Positions 6,492-15,332 of a stretch of 64,000 nucleotides of DNA are shown in pieces; the stretch's first letter is position 1; each line of letters begins with the position of its first letter. The position numbers and the translations under genes are program-made. This DNA is from Oceaniglobus roseus (GTDB lineage Bacteria > Pseudomonadota > Alphaproteobacteria > Rhodobacterales > Rhodobacteraceae). Below the pieces are notes generated by a model. The model did no database searches. It saw only the letters and a list, made by a program, of their open reading frames with translations, and was not told the DNA's origin. Location of the stretch: contig NZ_PNOS01000012.1 in NCBI RefSeq assembly GCF_002869745.1, positions 40,381 through 104,380 on the forward strand, given 5' to 3'.

Positions 6492-9167
6492 TCAGCCGAG
6501 ATCCATCTCCATCTCCACCACCGTCGCGTCCTCGCCGCCCGTCTCGGTGAACCCGAGGCCGCGGCAGAAGTCGCGCATCCCCGTGTTCTCGCGCAGGACG
6601 GTGCCGATCATCCGCCGCAGACCGGAGCGCCGCGCCTCGGCGATCAGCGCCTGCATCAGCCGTCGCCCCACGCCCCGGCGCTGCCAGTCCTCGGCCACGA
6701 CAAGGCCGAAGGCGCAGGTCTCCCGGTCGGGGCAGAGCGCGTAGCGCGCCACGCCCACCTGCGTCTCGTCCCCCTCGCGCAGCGCGAAGGCGACGAGGAC
6801 GAGGGCGCGGCGGAAGTCCACCTGGGTGAAATCGGCCAGCATGGCCGGGCTCAGCTCCTGCACCGCGCCGAAGAAGCGCAGCCGCTTCGCCTCGGCCCCG
6901 AGGGTGCGGACGAAATCCGCCTCGCTCTCGGCATCCTCGGCGCGGATCGGCCGGATCCGGACCGTCGCGCCATCGTCCAGCCGTTCCAGGTGATCGAGCC
7001 GCGCGGGATAGGGCGCGATGGCCAGGTGCGGCCCCGCCGTCCCCTCGGGCGCGACCGAGATCCGGGCATCGAGCGCCAGCGCCCCCTCCGGCCCGGCGAG
7101 CAGCGGGTTGATGTCCAGTTCGGTGATCTCGGGCAGGGCGGTGACGAGGTCGGAAAGTTGCAGCAGCGTCTCGATCACCGCCTCCATGTCGGCGGGCGGC
7201 AGGTTGCGGAAGGCGCCCAGCAGCCGCGCGGCGCGGGTCCGCTCGACCAGGCGGCGGGCCAGCACCGCGGTCAGCGGCGGCAGGGCGATGGCCGTGTCCG
7301 CCAGCAGCTCGACCTGCGTGCCGCCCAGGCCGAAGGCGATGGCGTCGCCGAACACCGGGTCGCGCGACATCCCGAGCAGCAGTTCCCGGCCATGGGCGAG
7401 CCGGGCCATCGGCTCGATCGTGACGCCCTCGATCCGGGCCTCGGGGCGCAGGCGGCGCGCCCCGGCGACGATCTCGTGGAAGGCGGCCTCCGCCGCCGCC
7501 CCGTCGGCGATCCCGAGCCGCACGCCGCCCACGTCCGACTTGTGGCTGATGTCGGGCGACTGGATCTTCAGCGCCACGGGAAAGCCCACGCCGGCGGCGA
7601 GGGCCGCCACGTCCTTCTCCTCCGTCGCAAGCACGCTGCGCAGCACCGGGATGCCGAAATCCGCCAGCACCGTGCGCGCCTCGGCGGGGGAGAGGCTCTT
7701 TCTCCCCGCCGCGACCGCCCTCCGCACCAGGGCACGGGCGTGGTCGGGATCGCCGGCGGCGCGGGTGCGCGGGCCGGGCACCTCCTTCGCCAGCTCGCCG
7801 TTATGGCGATGGCGCGCGAGGAACGAGAACGCCTCGACCGCACGCTCGGGCGTGGTGAAATCCGGCACCCCCGCCGCCGACAGTGCCGCCCGCGCCGCCT
7901 GGACCGAGCTTTCGCCCATCCAGCAGGCCAGCACCGGCTTCGACGGCGACCGGGCCGCGGCGGCGATCACCGCCTGCGCGCAGGCCCCGGCATCGGTCAT
8001 CGCCTGGGGCGTCAGCATCGCCAGCACCCCGTCGAAGGCGGGATCGGCCAGCGCCGCGGCGACGGCGGCCTCGAACTGTGCCGCGCTCGCGTCGCCGATC
8101 ACGTCCATCGGATTGGACCGCGACCAGTTGGCCGACAGCTGCCGGTCCAGCGCCGCGACCGTGGCCGCGGACGGCGGCGGCAGGTGCAGGCCAAGGTCGG
8201 TCGCGCGGTCCGCGGCCAGCACCCCCGCGCCGCCGCCGTTGGTGACGACGCAAAGCCGGTCGCCGGTGGCCCGCCGTCCCGCCGCCAGCATCTCGGCCGC
8301 GGCGAAGAGCTGACCGAAGGTCTCGACCCGGACGGCGCCGGCGCAGGCGAGCGCGGCATCGAACACCGCGTCGCTGCCCATCATCGCGCCGGTATGGGTC
8401 GCCGCCGCGCGCGCCGCATCGCCGCCGCGCCCGCCCTTCAGCACCACCACCGGTTTCAGCCGCGTGGCATGGCGTGTGGCCGAGATGAAGGCCGCGCCGT
8501 CGCGCACGCCCTCGACATAGAGCAGGATCGCGCGGGTCTTCGGATCGTCGGCCAGGAACTCGATCGCGTCGCCGAAGCCGATGTCGAGCGCATTGCCGAG
8601 CGAGACGAGGGCCGAGAAGCCCAGGTCGTTCGGCCCGGCCCAGTCCGAGATGGCCGAGCACAGCGCGCCCGACTGCGACACCAGCGCCAGGTTGCCCTTC
8701 GGCGTCGCGGCCTTGAGGAAGGTCGCGTCGAAGTCGTGCCAGGGGCGCACCAGCCCCACGCAGTTCGGCCCGAGCAGGCGCACGCCGTTCTCGCGCGCGA
8801 CCCGCACCACCTCCTGCGCGAGGCCGGTGCTGTGGCCGCCCTCGCCGAAGCCGGCCGAAAGCACGATGGCATGACGCGTCCCGGCCGCCGCGCACTCCGC
8901 GATCAGGGCGGGGACGGTGCGGGCCGGCGTTGCGATCACGGCGAGGTCCGGGGCCGGGCGCAGCCCGGCGATGTTGGCGGCGCAGGGCCGGCCGAGGACG
9001 CTGTCGTGCTTCGGGTTCACCGCCCCGACCGGCCCGGCGAAGCCCGACGCGACGAGCTTCTCGAACACCATCCGCCCGACGCTGCCCTCGCGCGGGCTTG
9101 CGCCGATGACGGCGACGCTCTTCGGGTTGAACAGCGGGGCGAGGGGATGGGTCGTGGCCTGCGTCAT
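6492..9167 (-). CDS. NDP-forming acyl-CoA synthetase / GNAT acetyltransferase fusion (Pat/PatZ-like)
   Basis: An 891-residue protein with the PatZ/YfiQ order: CoA-binding Rossmann domain (about 8-105, PKSVAVIGASPREGS), succinyl-CoA-ligase-like domains (about 150-460), ATP-grasp domain (about 480-690) and C-terminal GNAT domain (about 720-885). In enteric bacteria this family acetylates lysines of acetyl-CoA synthetase and other proteins; some relatives are active ADP-forming acetate-CoA ligases. Which activity applies here cannot be read from sequence alone. The start at 9167 follows AAGGAGCG. FNR-type box 6 is 59 nt upstream, linking carbon/acetyl-CoA control to oxygen limitation. Confidence 0.9.
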   Translation of the reverse strand: MTQATTHPLAPLFNPKSVAVIGASPREGSVGRMVFEKLVASGFAGPVGAVNPKHDSVLGRPCAANIAGLRPAPDLAVIATPARTVPALIAECAAAGTRHAIVLSAGFGEGGHSTGLAQEVVRVARENGVRLLGPNCVGLVRPWHDFDATFLKAATPKGNLALVSQSGALCSAISDWAGPNDLGFSALVSLGNALDIGFGDAIEFLADDPKTRAILLYVEGVRDGAAFISATRHATRLKPVVVLKGGRGGDAARAAATHTGAMMGSDAVFDAALACAGAVRVETFGQLFAAAEMLAAGRRATGDRLCVVTNGGGAGVLAADRATDLGLHLPPPSAATVAALDRQLSANWSRSNPMDVIGDASAAQFEAAVAAALADPAFDGVLAMLTPQAMTDAGACAQAVIAAAARSPSKPVLACWMGESSVQAARAALSAAGVPDFTTPERAVEAFSFLARHRHNGELAKEVPGPRTRAAGDPDHARALVRRAVAAGRKSLSPAEARTVLADFGIPVLRSVLATEEKDVAALAAGVGFPVALKIQSPDISHKSDVGGVRLGIADGAAAEAAFHEIVAGARRLRPEARIEGVTIEPMARLAHGRELLLGMSRDPVFGDAIAFGLGGTQVELLADTAIALPPLTAVLARRLVERTRAARLLGAFRNLPPADMEAVIETLLQLSDLVTALPEITELDINPLLAGPEGALALDARISVAPEGTAGPHLAIAPYPARLDHLERLDDGATVRIRPIRAEDAESEADFVRTLGAEAKRLRFFGAVQELSPAMLADFTQVDFRRALVLVAFALREGDETQVGVARYALCPDRETCAFGLVVAEDWQRRGVGRRLMQALIAEARRSGLRRMIGTVLRENTGMRDFCRGLGFTETGGEDATVVEMEMDLG

Positions 9168-9225
9168 CTGGGGCGCTCCTTGGAACCGTGTCACCCCCCT
9201 ATGGGCCAGGCCGCGGGCGGGCGAA

Positions 9226-9239
9226 TTGATCGACGTCAA
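9226..9239 (-). promoter_or_regulatory. FNR-type box 6, Pat-like gene
   Basis: TTGAT-CGAC-GTCAA, 59 nt upstream of the leftward start at 9167. Confidence 0.7.
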
Positions 9240-9290
9240 GGCCGCCCGTTCCGGCGACTTCGGCAAGCGGCGGCCCTGCGGCGGATGTCA

Positions 9291-9304
9291 TTGACGGCGC
9301 GCAA
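9291..9304 (+). promoter_or_regulatory. FNR-type box 7, flavodoxin/ATPase operon
   Basis: TTGAC-GGCG-CGCAA, 59 nt upstream of the start at 9363. A -10-like TAGACA follows at 9327-9332, 23 nt after the box, as expected for class II activation. Confidence 0.7.
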
Positions 9305-9362
9305 TGACACCTGCGCCGCACGCATCTAGACAGGGTGTCGCGCGCGCGAACGGAGACACGCG

Positions 9363-9869
9363 ATGACACGCTATGCCAAGCCTCTCGTGGTGTTCTACTC
9401 CCATTCCGGGCACACGCGGGATGTTGCCGAACGCTTCGTCCGCCTCTCCGGCGCCGACCGGCGGCAGCTGTCGCCCGCGCGCTACGACATTCCGGTACTG
9501 TGGACGGTGCAGGCGATGTTCGACGCCGTGACCGGGGCGGAGCCGCCGCTGCCCAATCTCGGGCTCGGACTGGCCGGGGAGCGGCGCTGGGTCGTCGTCG
9601 CCGGGCCGGTCTGGGCAGGCCGGCTGGCGGCGCCGCTGCGCCCGGTGCTGCGCGCCCTGCGTCCCGTCGACGTGCCCGTGGGCCTGCTGCTGACCTGCGG
9701 CAGTCCGAAGGGCGCCCCGGGCGCGATCCGCAGCGCCGAACGGGTGCTTGACCGCCCCTTCGCAGCGACCGCCTTCGTCGCGAACGGCGAGCCGGCGTCG
9801 GACGACACCGATGGCCTGAACGGCTTCCTTGCCCGGCTGGACGAGGCCCGGTCCCTGGTGCTGCTGTAA
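9363..9869 (+). CDS. Flavodoxin-fold protein
   Basis: A 168-residue protein starting MTRYAKPLVVFYSHSGHTRD. YSHSGHTR is a phosphate-binding loop of flavodoxin type and VVAGPVWAGRLAAPLRP resembles the second flavin contact of the family. It probably binds FMN and acts as an electron carrier or small reductase; the partner is unknown. It is the first gene of a unit with the P-type ATPase, whose GTG start follows 2 nt after this stop. Distinct from the NAD(P)H-quinone-reductase-like protein at 13107. Confidence 0.82.
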   Translation: MTRYAKPLVVFYSHSGHTRDVAERFVRLSGADRRQLSPARYDIPVLWTVQAMFDAVTGAEPPLPNLGLGLAGERRWVVVAGPVWAGRLAAPLRPVLRALRPVDVPVGLLLTCGSPKGAPGAIRSAERVLDRPFAATAFVANGEPASDDTDGLNGFLARLDEARSLVLL

Positions 9870-9871
9870 CG

Positions 9872-12655
9872 GTGGCCCCGTCTCAGTCCACGTCTCAGTC
9901 CCCGCCTTGCGCGGCGTCCGCGGGTGCGGAAGCCGGGCCCCCGGACGGCCCTCTGTCCGAGTTGCAGGCCACGGCCCATGCCCTGCGCGCGCAGGATGTG
10001 GCGGCGCGCCTGTCGGTTTCGCCCGCGACGGGCCTGAGCGAGGCCGAGGCACTGCGCCGCGCCGCCCGCTTCGGCGAGAACCGCCTGCGTGCCCAGGCGC
10101 CCGCCAGCCTGCTGTCCCTGCTCGGCCACCAGCTGCGCAGCGTCATCGTCTGGCTGCTGTCGGCGGCGGCGCTGGTCTCGGCGCTGACCGGCGAGGGGGC
10201 CGAGGCGGCGGCGATCGCCGTGGTGCTGCTGCTGAACGGCGCGATCGGCTTCGCGACCGAGCTGCGCGCCGCCCGCGCGATGGAGGCGTTGCGCCACTTC
10301 GCCGAGGTCCGCACGCGGGTGCGCCGGGACGGGCGCGACCGGATGATCGACGCCCGCGCCCTCGTCCCCGGCGATCTCGTCGTGCTCGAGGGCGGCGACA
10401 TGGTGACGGCGGACCTGCGCCTGGTCTCTGCCTCGCAGCTCCAGTCCGACGAATCGGTGCTGACCGGCGAATCGCTGCCCCGCTCGAAGGACGCTGCGCC
10501 GGTGGCGCGCGCGGCGCCGCTCGGGGACCGCACCGGGATGCTCTACAAGGGGACCGCCGTCACCCGGGGCAGCGGCACGGGAATCGTGACCGCGACCGGC
10601 ATGGAGAGCGAGCTGGGGCGGATCAGCCGCCTGATCGACACCGCGGGAGCGGGGGCCACGCCGCTGGAACGGCGGCTCGACTCCCTTGCCCAGACCTTCC
10701 TGTGGCTCACGCTGCTGCTTGCCGCGGGGTCGGTCGCGGCCGGCATCCTGCGCGGCCACGACGCGGCCGACATGCTGCGCACCGGCGTCGCGCTGGCCGT
10801 GGCCGCGATCCCCGAGGGGCTGCCGGTGGTGGCGACCCTCGCGCTGGCCGGGGGGATGCGGCGCATGGCCCGCCACCACGCGCTGATCCGGCGGCTGTCA
10901 GCGGTCGAGACGCTGGGCGCGGCCACGCTGATCCTGACCGACAAGACCGGCACCCTGACCGAGAACCGCATGAGCGTCGTGCGCTACCTGCTGGCGGGCG
11001 GCGATGCCGACCCGGCCGAGACGGTGCCGCCCGCAATGGCGCAGCCCCTCTCCCAGGCGCTGGCGGTCGGGGCGATGTGCGGCACGGCGGACCTCGGCCC
11101 CGACGGCAGCGGCACCGGCGACGCGATGGAACTGGCGCTGCTGCGGGCGGCGCGGGATTTCGGAGACGGCGCGCCCGCCACGGCGCCGCGCATCGCCGAG
11201 CACGCGTTCGACCCGGCGCTGCGGCTGATGGCGACGGTTCACCCCGAGGCCGACGGCGTGGTCTTCGCGGTCAAGGGCGCCCCAGAGGCGGTGCTCGCCG
11301 CCTGCGGCAGCGTGCTCGGGCCCCGCGGGGCCGTGCCGCTGGACGACGCGGGGCGCGCCGGATGGCTGGCGCGGGTGGGGGCGGCGGCGGCGACCGGGCT
11401 CAGGACGCTGGGGCTGGCGCTGAAGCGCGGCGGCGATCCCGGCGCGCCGCCCTACGAGGGGCTCACGCTGATCGGCTTCGCCTGCCTCGCGGACCCGCTG
11501 CGACCCGGCATACCGCAGGCCATCGCCGAGTGCCGGGCGGCCGGGGTGCGGGTGGTGATGGTCACGGGCGACCATGCCGCCACCGCCCTCAGGATCGCGC
11601 GGGATGCCGGGATCGGCGAGGACGGGATCGTGGCGGTCGAGGGGCAGGCGCTGGAGGCCCTCGGCCGGACGCCGCCGGACGAGGGCCTTGCCGCCCGGCT
11701 GCGCGAGGCCGCCGTGATCGCGCGGGTCTCGCCCGAGGCGAAGCTGGCGCTCGTCGCCTTCCACCAGGCGCGGGGCGAGGTCGTCGCGATGACCGGCGAC
11801 GGCGTGAACGACGCGCCCGCGCTGCGCCAGGCCGATATCGGCGTCGCCATGGGGCGGCGCGGCACCCAGGTCGCGCGCGAGGCGGCGGACATGGTGCTGG
11901 AGGACGACGACCTTGCCACGATCGTCGTGGCGATCCGCCAGGGCCGGGTGATCTTCGGCAACATCAGGAAGTTCATCGTCTACCTGATGTCCTGCAACCT
12001 CAGCGAGATCCTGGTGGTGGCCCTCGCCGTCGGCTCGGGCCTGCCGATGCCGCTTCTGCCGTTGCAGCTGCTGTTCCTGAACCTCGTCACCGACGTCTTT
12101 CCCGCCTTCGCCCTGGGTCTCGGGCGGGGCGACGGGCACGAGATGCGCCGCCCGCCGCGCGACCCGGGCGAACCCTTCCTCGGGCGGCGGGAATGGCTGC
12201 GCATCGCCCTGCTCGGCGCGGCGCTGACGGCGGCGACCCTCTTCGCCTTCCTGCTGGCGCTGTTCGCGCTGGACCTGCCGCAGGGGCACTGCGTGACGGT
12301 GGCCTTCCTGACCCTCGCGCTGGCGCAGCTCTGGAACGTGTTCAACATGCGCGACCCGGCGACGCGCCTCCTGCGCAACGACGTGACAGCCAACCCCGGC
12401 ATCTGGGGTGCGCTCGGTCTCTGCCTCGTCCTGCTGGCGCTCGCCGTCCTGCTGCCGGGGCTGGCGGGGATCCTGCGGCTGCCCTTCCCGGGCGGCGCGG
12501 GGCTGGCGCTGGCGCTCGGGGCCAGCCTGCTGCCGCTGCTGGCGGCGCAGCTGGTCCTCGCGCGCGGAGCCGGCCGCGCATTGACACGGATCAAGGCGGG
12601 GCGGGGCGACGGGAGGCTAGAACTGAAAGACAGCCACAACAGGGGAACCGGATGA
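9872..12655 (+). CDS. P2-type cation-transporting ATPase (CtpF-like)
   Basis: A 927-residue P-type ATPase with N-terminal cation-ATPase domain, TGES actuator motif, PEGLP in the fourth membrane helix, phosphorylation site DKTGTLT with Asp357, nucleotide-domain KGAPE, and hinge motif TGDGVNDAPAL. About ten membrane helices are expected. PEGLP and overall layout fit the P2A/P2B (Ca-type or Na/K-type) group rather than heavy-metal P1B pumps; no CPC motif or metal-binding N-domain is seen. The ion is uncertain. The GTG start at 9872 lies 2 nt after the flavodoxin stop. Mycobacterial CtpF, a DosR member, is a family parallel. The stop overlaps the phasin start by 4 nt. Confidence 0.92.
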   Translation: MAPSQSTSQSPPCAASAGAEAGPPDGPLSELQATAHALRAQDVAARLSVSPATGLSEAEALRRAARFGENRLRAQAPASLLSLLGHQLRSVIVWLLSAAALVSALTGEGAEAAAIAVVLLLNGAIGFATELRAARAMEALRHFAEVRTRVRRDGRDRMIDARALVPGDLVVLEGGDMVTADLRLVSASQLQSDESVLTGESLPRSKDAAPVARAAPLGDRTGMLYKGTAVTRGSGTGIVTATGMESELGRISRLIDTAGAGATPLERRLDSLAQTFLWLTLLLAAGSVAAGILRGHDAADMLRTGVALAVAAIPEGLPVVATLALAGGMRRMARHHALIRRLSAVETLGAATLILTDKTGTLTENRMSVVRYLLAGGDADPAETVPPAMAQPLSQALAVGAMCGTADLGPDGSGTGDAMELALLRAARDFGDGAPATAPRIAEHAFDPALRLMATVHPEADGVVFAVKGAPEAVLAACGSVLGPRGAVPLDDAGRAGWLARVGAAAATGLRTLGLALKRGGDPGAPPYEGLTLIGFACLADPLRPGIPQAIAECRAAGVRVVMVTGDHAATALRIARDAGIGEDGIVAVEGQALEALGRTPPDEGLAARLREAAVIARVSPEAKLALVAFHQARGEVVAMTGDGVNDAPALRQADIGVAMGRRGTQVAREAADMVLEDDDLATIVVAIRQGRVIFGNIRKFIVYLMSCNLSEILVVALAVGSGLPMPLLPLQLLFLNLVTDVFPAFALGLGRGDGHEMRRPPRDPGEPFLGRREWLRIALLGAALTAATLFAFLLALFALDLPQGHCVTVAFLTLALAQLWNVFNMRDPATRLLRNDVTANPGIWGALGLCLVLLALAVLLPGLAGILRLPFPGGAGLALALGASLLPLLAAQLVLARGAGRALTRIKAGRGDGRLELKDSHNRGTG
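12581..12594 (+). promoter_or_regulatory. FNR-type box 8, inside the ATPase 3' end
   Basis: TTGAC-ACGG-ATCAA, 58 nt upstream of the phasin start, with a -10-like TAGAAC at 12618-12623. It lies in the last codons of the ATPase gene, so the phasin gene seems to have its own promoter in addition to read-through. Confidence 0.65.
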
Positions 12656-12966
12656 ACAAGGCAAGACACGACCGCAGCGGCATGACGCGACGCCCCTGGC
12701 CAGTAACGCCCGAAGCCTGGCCGCTGGCGGGGGCGGCGGAGGCGTGGATGGATATCGGCAGCGAGGCCTGGACCTTCTGGGCCCACCGCCTGCGCAAGGA
12801 CGTCGAGACCCAGCACGCCCTCCTGCACAGCCGCACCCCGTTCGACGCGCAGGTGATCCTGGCCAAGCATTTCCACAACGCGATGGAGGACTACCACCGC
12901 GAGGCCGGGCGGCTCGTGCAGCTGCTGCATGTCGTGCCGGGCGCCGCGGTCCTGATCGAGGAATAG
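12652..12966 (+). CDS. Phasin-family small protein
   Basis: A 104-residue helical protein. From about residue 28 it shows aromatic and alanine-rich helices (AWMDIGSEAWTFWAHRLRKD, then HFHNAMEDYHREAGRLVQLL) typical of short phasin-like proteins that coat polyhydroxyalkanoate granules or regulate their size. No signal peptide. It overlaps the ATPase stop (ATGA) and has its own FNR-type box. A link to storage polymer under oxygen limitation is plausible from the family; no PHA synthase is in the window. Confidence 0.7.
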   Translation: MNKARHDRSGMTRRPWPVTPEAWPLAGAAEAWMDIGSEAWTFWAHRLRKDVETQHALLHSRTPFDAQVILAKHFHNAMEDYHREAGRLVQLLHVVPGAAVLIEE

Positions 12967-13033
12967 CCGCCCCTGCACCCACGGGGGCGGGGCCGCGATG
13001 GCCTGCGGGGACCCTCCGCCGCCGAGGGGCGCG

Positions 13034-13047
13034 TTGACGGCGGTCAA
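13034..13047 (+). promoter_or_regulatory. FNR-type box 9, reductase/dehydrogenase operon
   Basis: TTGAC-GGCG-GTCAA, a perfect dyad, 60 nt upstream of the start at 13107. Confidence 0.75.
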
Positions 13048-13106
13048 TGCGGGATCCGGACGCCCTGCCATCGTGGCAAGGGGCCGCACCGGAAGAAGGA
13101 AGCTCG

Positions 13107-13682
13107 ATGACCTCGATCCTCGTCATCGTCGCCCACCCCGACGGCGCCAGGGGCCACTACTGCGGCGCCCTCGCCACCGCCTATGCCGAGGCGGCACGGG
13201 CCGCCGGGCACACGGTCAAGGTGCTCGACGCGGGGGCCGAGGCGGTGCCGTTCCTGCACTCGCGCAGCGAATGGGAGACGGGCGACCTGCCGCCCTTCGT
13301 CCCGGCCGCACAGAAGGCGATCCGCGCCGCCGATCACCTGGTCTTCGTCTACCCACTCTGGCTCGGCGCGATGCCGGCCAAGCTGAAGGCCTGGCTGGAG
13401 CAGGTCATGCGGCCCGACTTCATCGGCGCCACAGGCTCCGGCCGGTTCCAGCGGAGGCTCAAGGGCCGCTCGGCCCGGGTCGTCGTGACCATGGGGATGC
13501 CGGTGCCGGTCTACCGCTTCTGGTTCGGCGCCCATTCCCTGCGCAGTTTCGAGCGCAACATCCTGCATTTCGTCGGCATCGCGCCGGTGCGCTGGTCGCT
13601 GATCGGCAATGTCGAGGGCAGCGCCGCCCACCGCGCCCGCGCCCTCGCGCGGCTTGCCGACCTGGGGCGGGCGGGGCGGTGA
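13107..13682 (+). CDS. NAD(P)H-dependent oxidoreductase, flavodoxin-like fold
   Basis: A 191-residue protein starting MTSILVIVAHPDGARGHYC. The VAHPD opening, YPLWLGAMPAKLKAWLEQV segment and length fit the NAD(P)H quinone oxidoreductase/flavodoxin-2 family (KefF, MdaB and relatives), which carry FAD or FMN and reduce quinones by two electrons. Cytoplasmic. The start at 13107 is preceded by AAGGAAG. The zinc dehydrogenase follows 34 nt later with no box of its own, so the two form an operon under box 9. Confidence 0.85.
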   Translation: MTSILVIVAHPDGARGHYCGALATAYAEAARAAGHTVKVLDAGAEAVPFLHSRSEWETGDLPPFVPAAQKAIRAADHLVFVYPLWLGAMPAKLKAWLEQVMRPDFIGATGSGRFQRRLKGRSARVVVTMGMPVPVYRFWFGAHSLRSFERNILHFVGIAPVRWSLIGNVEGSAAHRARALARLADLGRAGR

Positions 13683-13716
13683 CGGCGCGCGGGCCTCGGC
13701 AGCGGAGGGAGGTGGC

Positions 13717-14700
13717 ATGATCGCCATGGTCCTCGAACGCCCGGGCACGCCCCTCGTCGCCCGCGATCTCGCCCCGCGGACACCCGGCCCGGGCGAGCTT
13801 GCCCTGCGCGTCGAGGCCTGCGGCGTCTGCCGCACCGACCTGCACGTGGTCGACGGCGACCTGCCGCACCCCCGGTTGCCGCTGATCCCCGGTCACGAGA
13901 TCGTCGGCCGCGTCACCGCCTGCGGCCCCGGCGTCCGCCGCGTCCTGCCCGGTCAGCGCGTGGGCGTGCCCTGGCTCGGGCGCACCTGCGGCGCCTGTCC
14001 GTTCTGCCGCGGCGGCCGGGAGAACCTGTGCGACGCGCCGCTCTTCACCGGCTACACCACCGATGGCGGCTTCGCCGAGGACTGCATTGCCCACGCCGAT
14101 TACGTCATCCCCCTGCCCGAAGAGGCCGATCCCGCCACCCTCGCGCCGCTGCTCTGCGCCGGGCTGATCGGCCACCGGGCGCTTGCGATGGCGGGGGACG
14201 CGCAGCGGATCGGTCTCTACGGGTTCGGGGCGGCGGCGCATCTGCTGATCCAGCTCGCCGTCTGGCAGGGGCGGCGGGTGCTGGCGCTGACCCGGCCCGG
14301 CGACGGCGCGGGGCAGGCCTTTGCCCGCCGCCTCGGCGCGGTCTGGGCGGGCGGCTCGGACGAGGCGCCGCCGGAACCGCTGGACGCGGCGCTGATCTTC
14401 GCCCCCGTCGGTGCGCTGGTGCCCGCCGCGCTGCGGGCGGTGCGCAAGGGCGGCACCGTGGTCTGCGCCGGGATCCACATGTCGGATATCCCGTCCTTCC
14501 CCTATGCCGACCTCTGGGGCGAGCGCGCGATCCGCTCGGTCGCCAACCTGACCCGGGCGGACGCCGACACGTTCCTGCCCCTCGCAGCCCGGGCGGGGGT
14601 CAGCGCGCATGTCACGCGCTATCCGCTGCGCGACGCCAACGCCGCGCTCGACGACCTGCGGGCGGGGCGGCTGGAGGGGGCGGCGGTGCTGATCCCGTGA
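13717..14700 (+). CDS. Zinc-dependent alcohol dehydrogenase
   Basis: A 327-residue medium-chain dehydrogenase. The catalytic zinc motif CGVCRTDLH and GHEIVG are near residues 31-65, and the structural zinc cluster C-x2-C-x2-C-x7-C is present in TCGACPFCRGGRENLC. The NAD-binding loop GFGAAA replaces the more common GxGxxG. It is closest to alcohol dehydrogenases of the AdhP/zinc-binding 'alternative' type; substrate unknown. The start at 13717 is preceded by GGAGGGAGG. In this context it could dispose of reductant by fermentative aldehyde reduction (inference). Confidence 0.88.
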   Translation: MIAMVLERPGTPLVARDLAPRTPGPGELALRVEACGVCRTDLHVVDGDLPHPRLPLIPGHEIVGRVTACGPGVRRVLPGQRVGVPWLGRTCGACPFCRGGRENLCDAPLFTGYTTDGGFAEDCIAHADYVIPLPEEADPATLAPLLCAGLIGHRALAMAGDAQRIGLYGFGAAAHLLIQLAVWQGRRVLALTRPGDGAGQAFARRLGAVWAGGSDEAPPEPLDAALIFAPVGALVPAALRAVRKGGTVVCAGIHMSDIPSFPYADLWGERAIRSVANLTRADADTFLPLAARAGVSAHVTRYPLRDANAALDDLRAGRLEGAAVLIP

Positions 14701-14734
14701 CCTTCGCATGCGGCGCCACGGGCGTTCGCCGCGA

Positions 14735-14748
14735 TTGATCCTGCGCAA
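14735..14748 (+). promoter_or_regulatory. FNR-type box 10, thioredoxin 2 gene
   Basis: TTGAT-CCTG-CGCAA, 63 nt upstream of trxC, with a -10-like TATCCT at 14771-14776. Confidence 0.7.
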
Positions 14749-14810
14749 CGCGATCCGGACATTCGGCTGCTATCCTCCCCGCATGTCCACCGCATCGCTC
14801 AGAGGCGCCC

Positions 14811-15272
14811 ATGACTCAGACCCTGACCTGTCTTGACTGTGGCCAGGCCAACCGCCTGCCCGCCGAACGCCTTGGCACCGCGCCGAAATGCGGCAGCTGC
14901 GGCGCGCCGCTGATCGCCCGCGCGCCCGTGGCGGTGCCGTTCCGCACGCTGCAGAAGGCGATCCGCACCGACACGCTGCCGCTGATCGTGGATTTCTGGG
15001 CGCCCTGGTGCGCGCCCTGCCGCATGATGGCCCCCGCCTTCGCCGAGGCCGCGGCGAAGGCCGGAACGACGGCGCGCTTCGCCAAGATCGACATCCAGGC
15101 AAATCCGCAGGCGGGCGAGGCGCACGGGGTGAAGGGCATCCCGCTGATCGTCGCCTTCCGGAACGGCCGCGAGCTGACGCGCCGGGCCGGCTTGGTGTCG
15201 GCGCCGGACCTGGCGACCTGGGTCGCGGCGGCCGTCGCGGAGGGCCGCCGCCAGCGGGACGGCGCGGCCTAG
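14811..15272 (+). CDS. trxC: Thioredoxin 2 (TrxC) with zinc ribbon
   Basis: A 153-residue protein with an N-terminal zinc ribbon (cysteines 7, 10, 27 and 30) followed by a thioredoxin domain with active site WCAPC. TrxC proteins normally carry WCGPC; the alanine variant changes redox potential only modestly in related proteins. The zinc ribbon separates it from Trx1. Cytoplasmic thiol-disulfide reduction, resistant to oxidative stress in family members. Convergent with hsp20, with a hairpin between. Confidence 0.92.
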   Translation: MTQTLTCLDCGQANRLPAERLGTAPKCGSCGAPLIARAPVAVPFRTLQKAIRTDTLPLIVDFWAPWCAPCRMMAPAFAEAAAKAGTTARFAKIDIQANPQAGEAHGVKGIPLIVAFRNGRELTRRAGLVSAPDLATWVAAAVAEGRRQRDGAA

Positions 15273-15275
15273 CCT

Positions 15276-15304
15276 GCGGTCCGGTTCCGGAGGGCCCGGA
15301 CCGC
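15276..15304. terminator. 9-bp hairpin between trxC and hsp20
   Basis: GCGGTCCGG and CCGGACCGC arms with an 11-nt loop, placed just after the trxC stop and before the convergent Hsp20 stop. No clear T-run. Confidence 0.45.
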
Positions 15305-15332
15305 GCGGCAGCGGCGCCGTGTGCAGGCCGCG

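Noticed and set aside
6435..9329. Long rightward frame opposite the Pat-like gene
   Set aside because: Antisense shadow rich in R, H, Q and G with no family motif; the leftward frame has clear domains.
9829..12966. A 1,045-codon rightward frame across the ATPase
   Set aside because: It is out of frame with the ATPase and composed of R/G/A-rich shadow sequence. Only its final 105 codons (phasin) are real.
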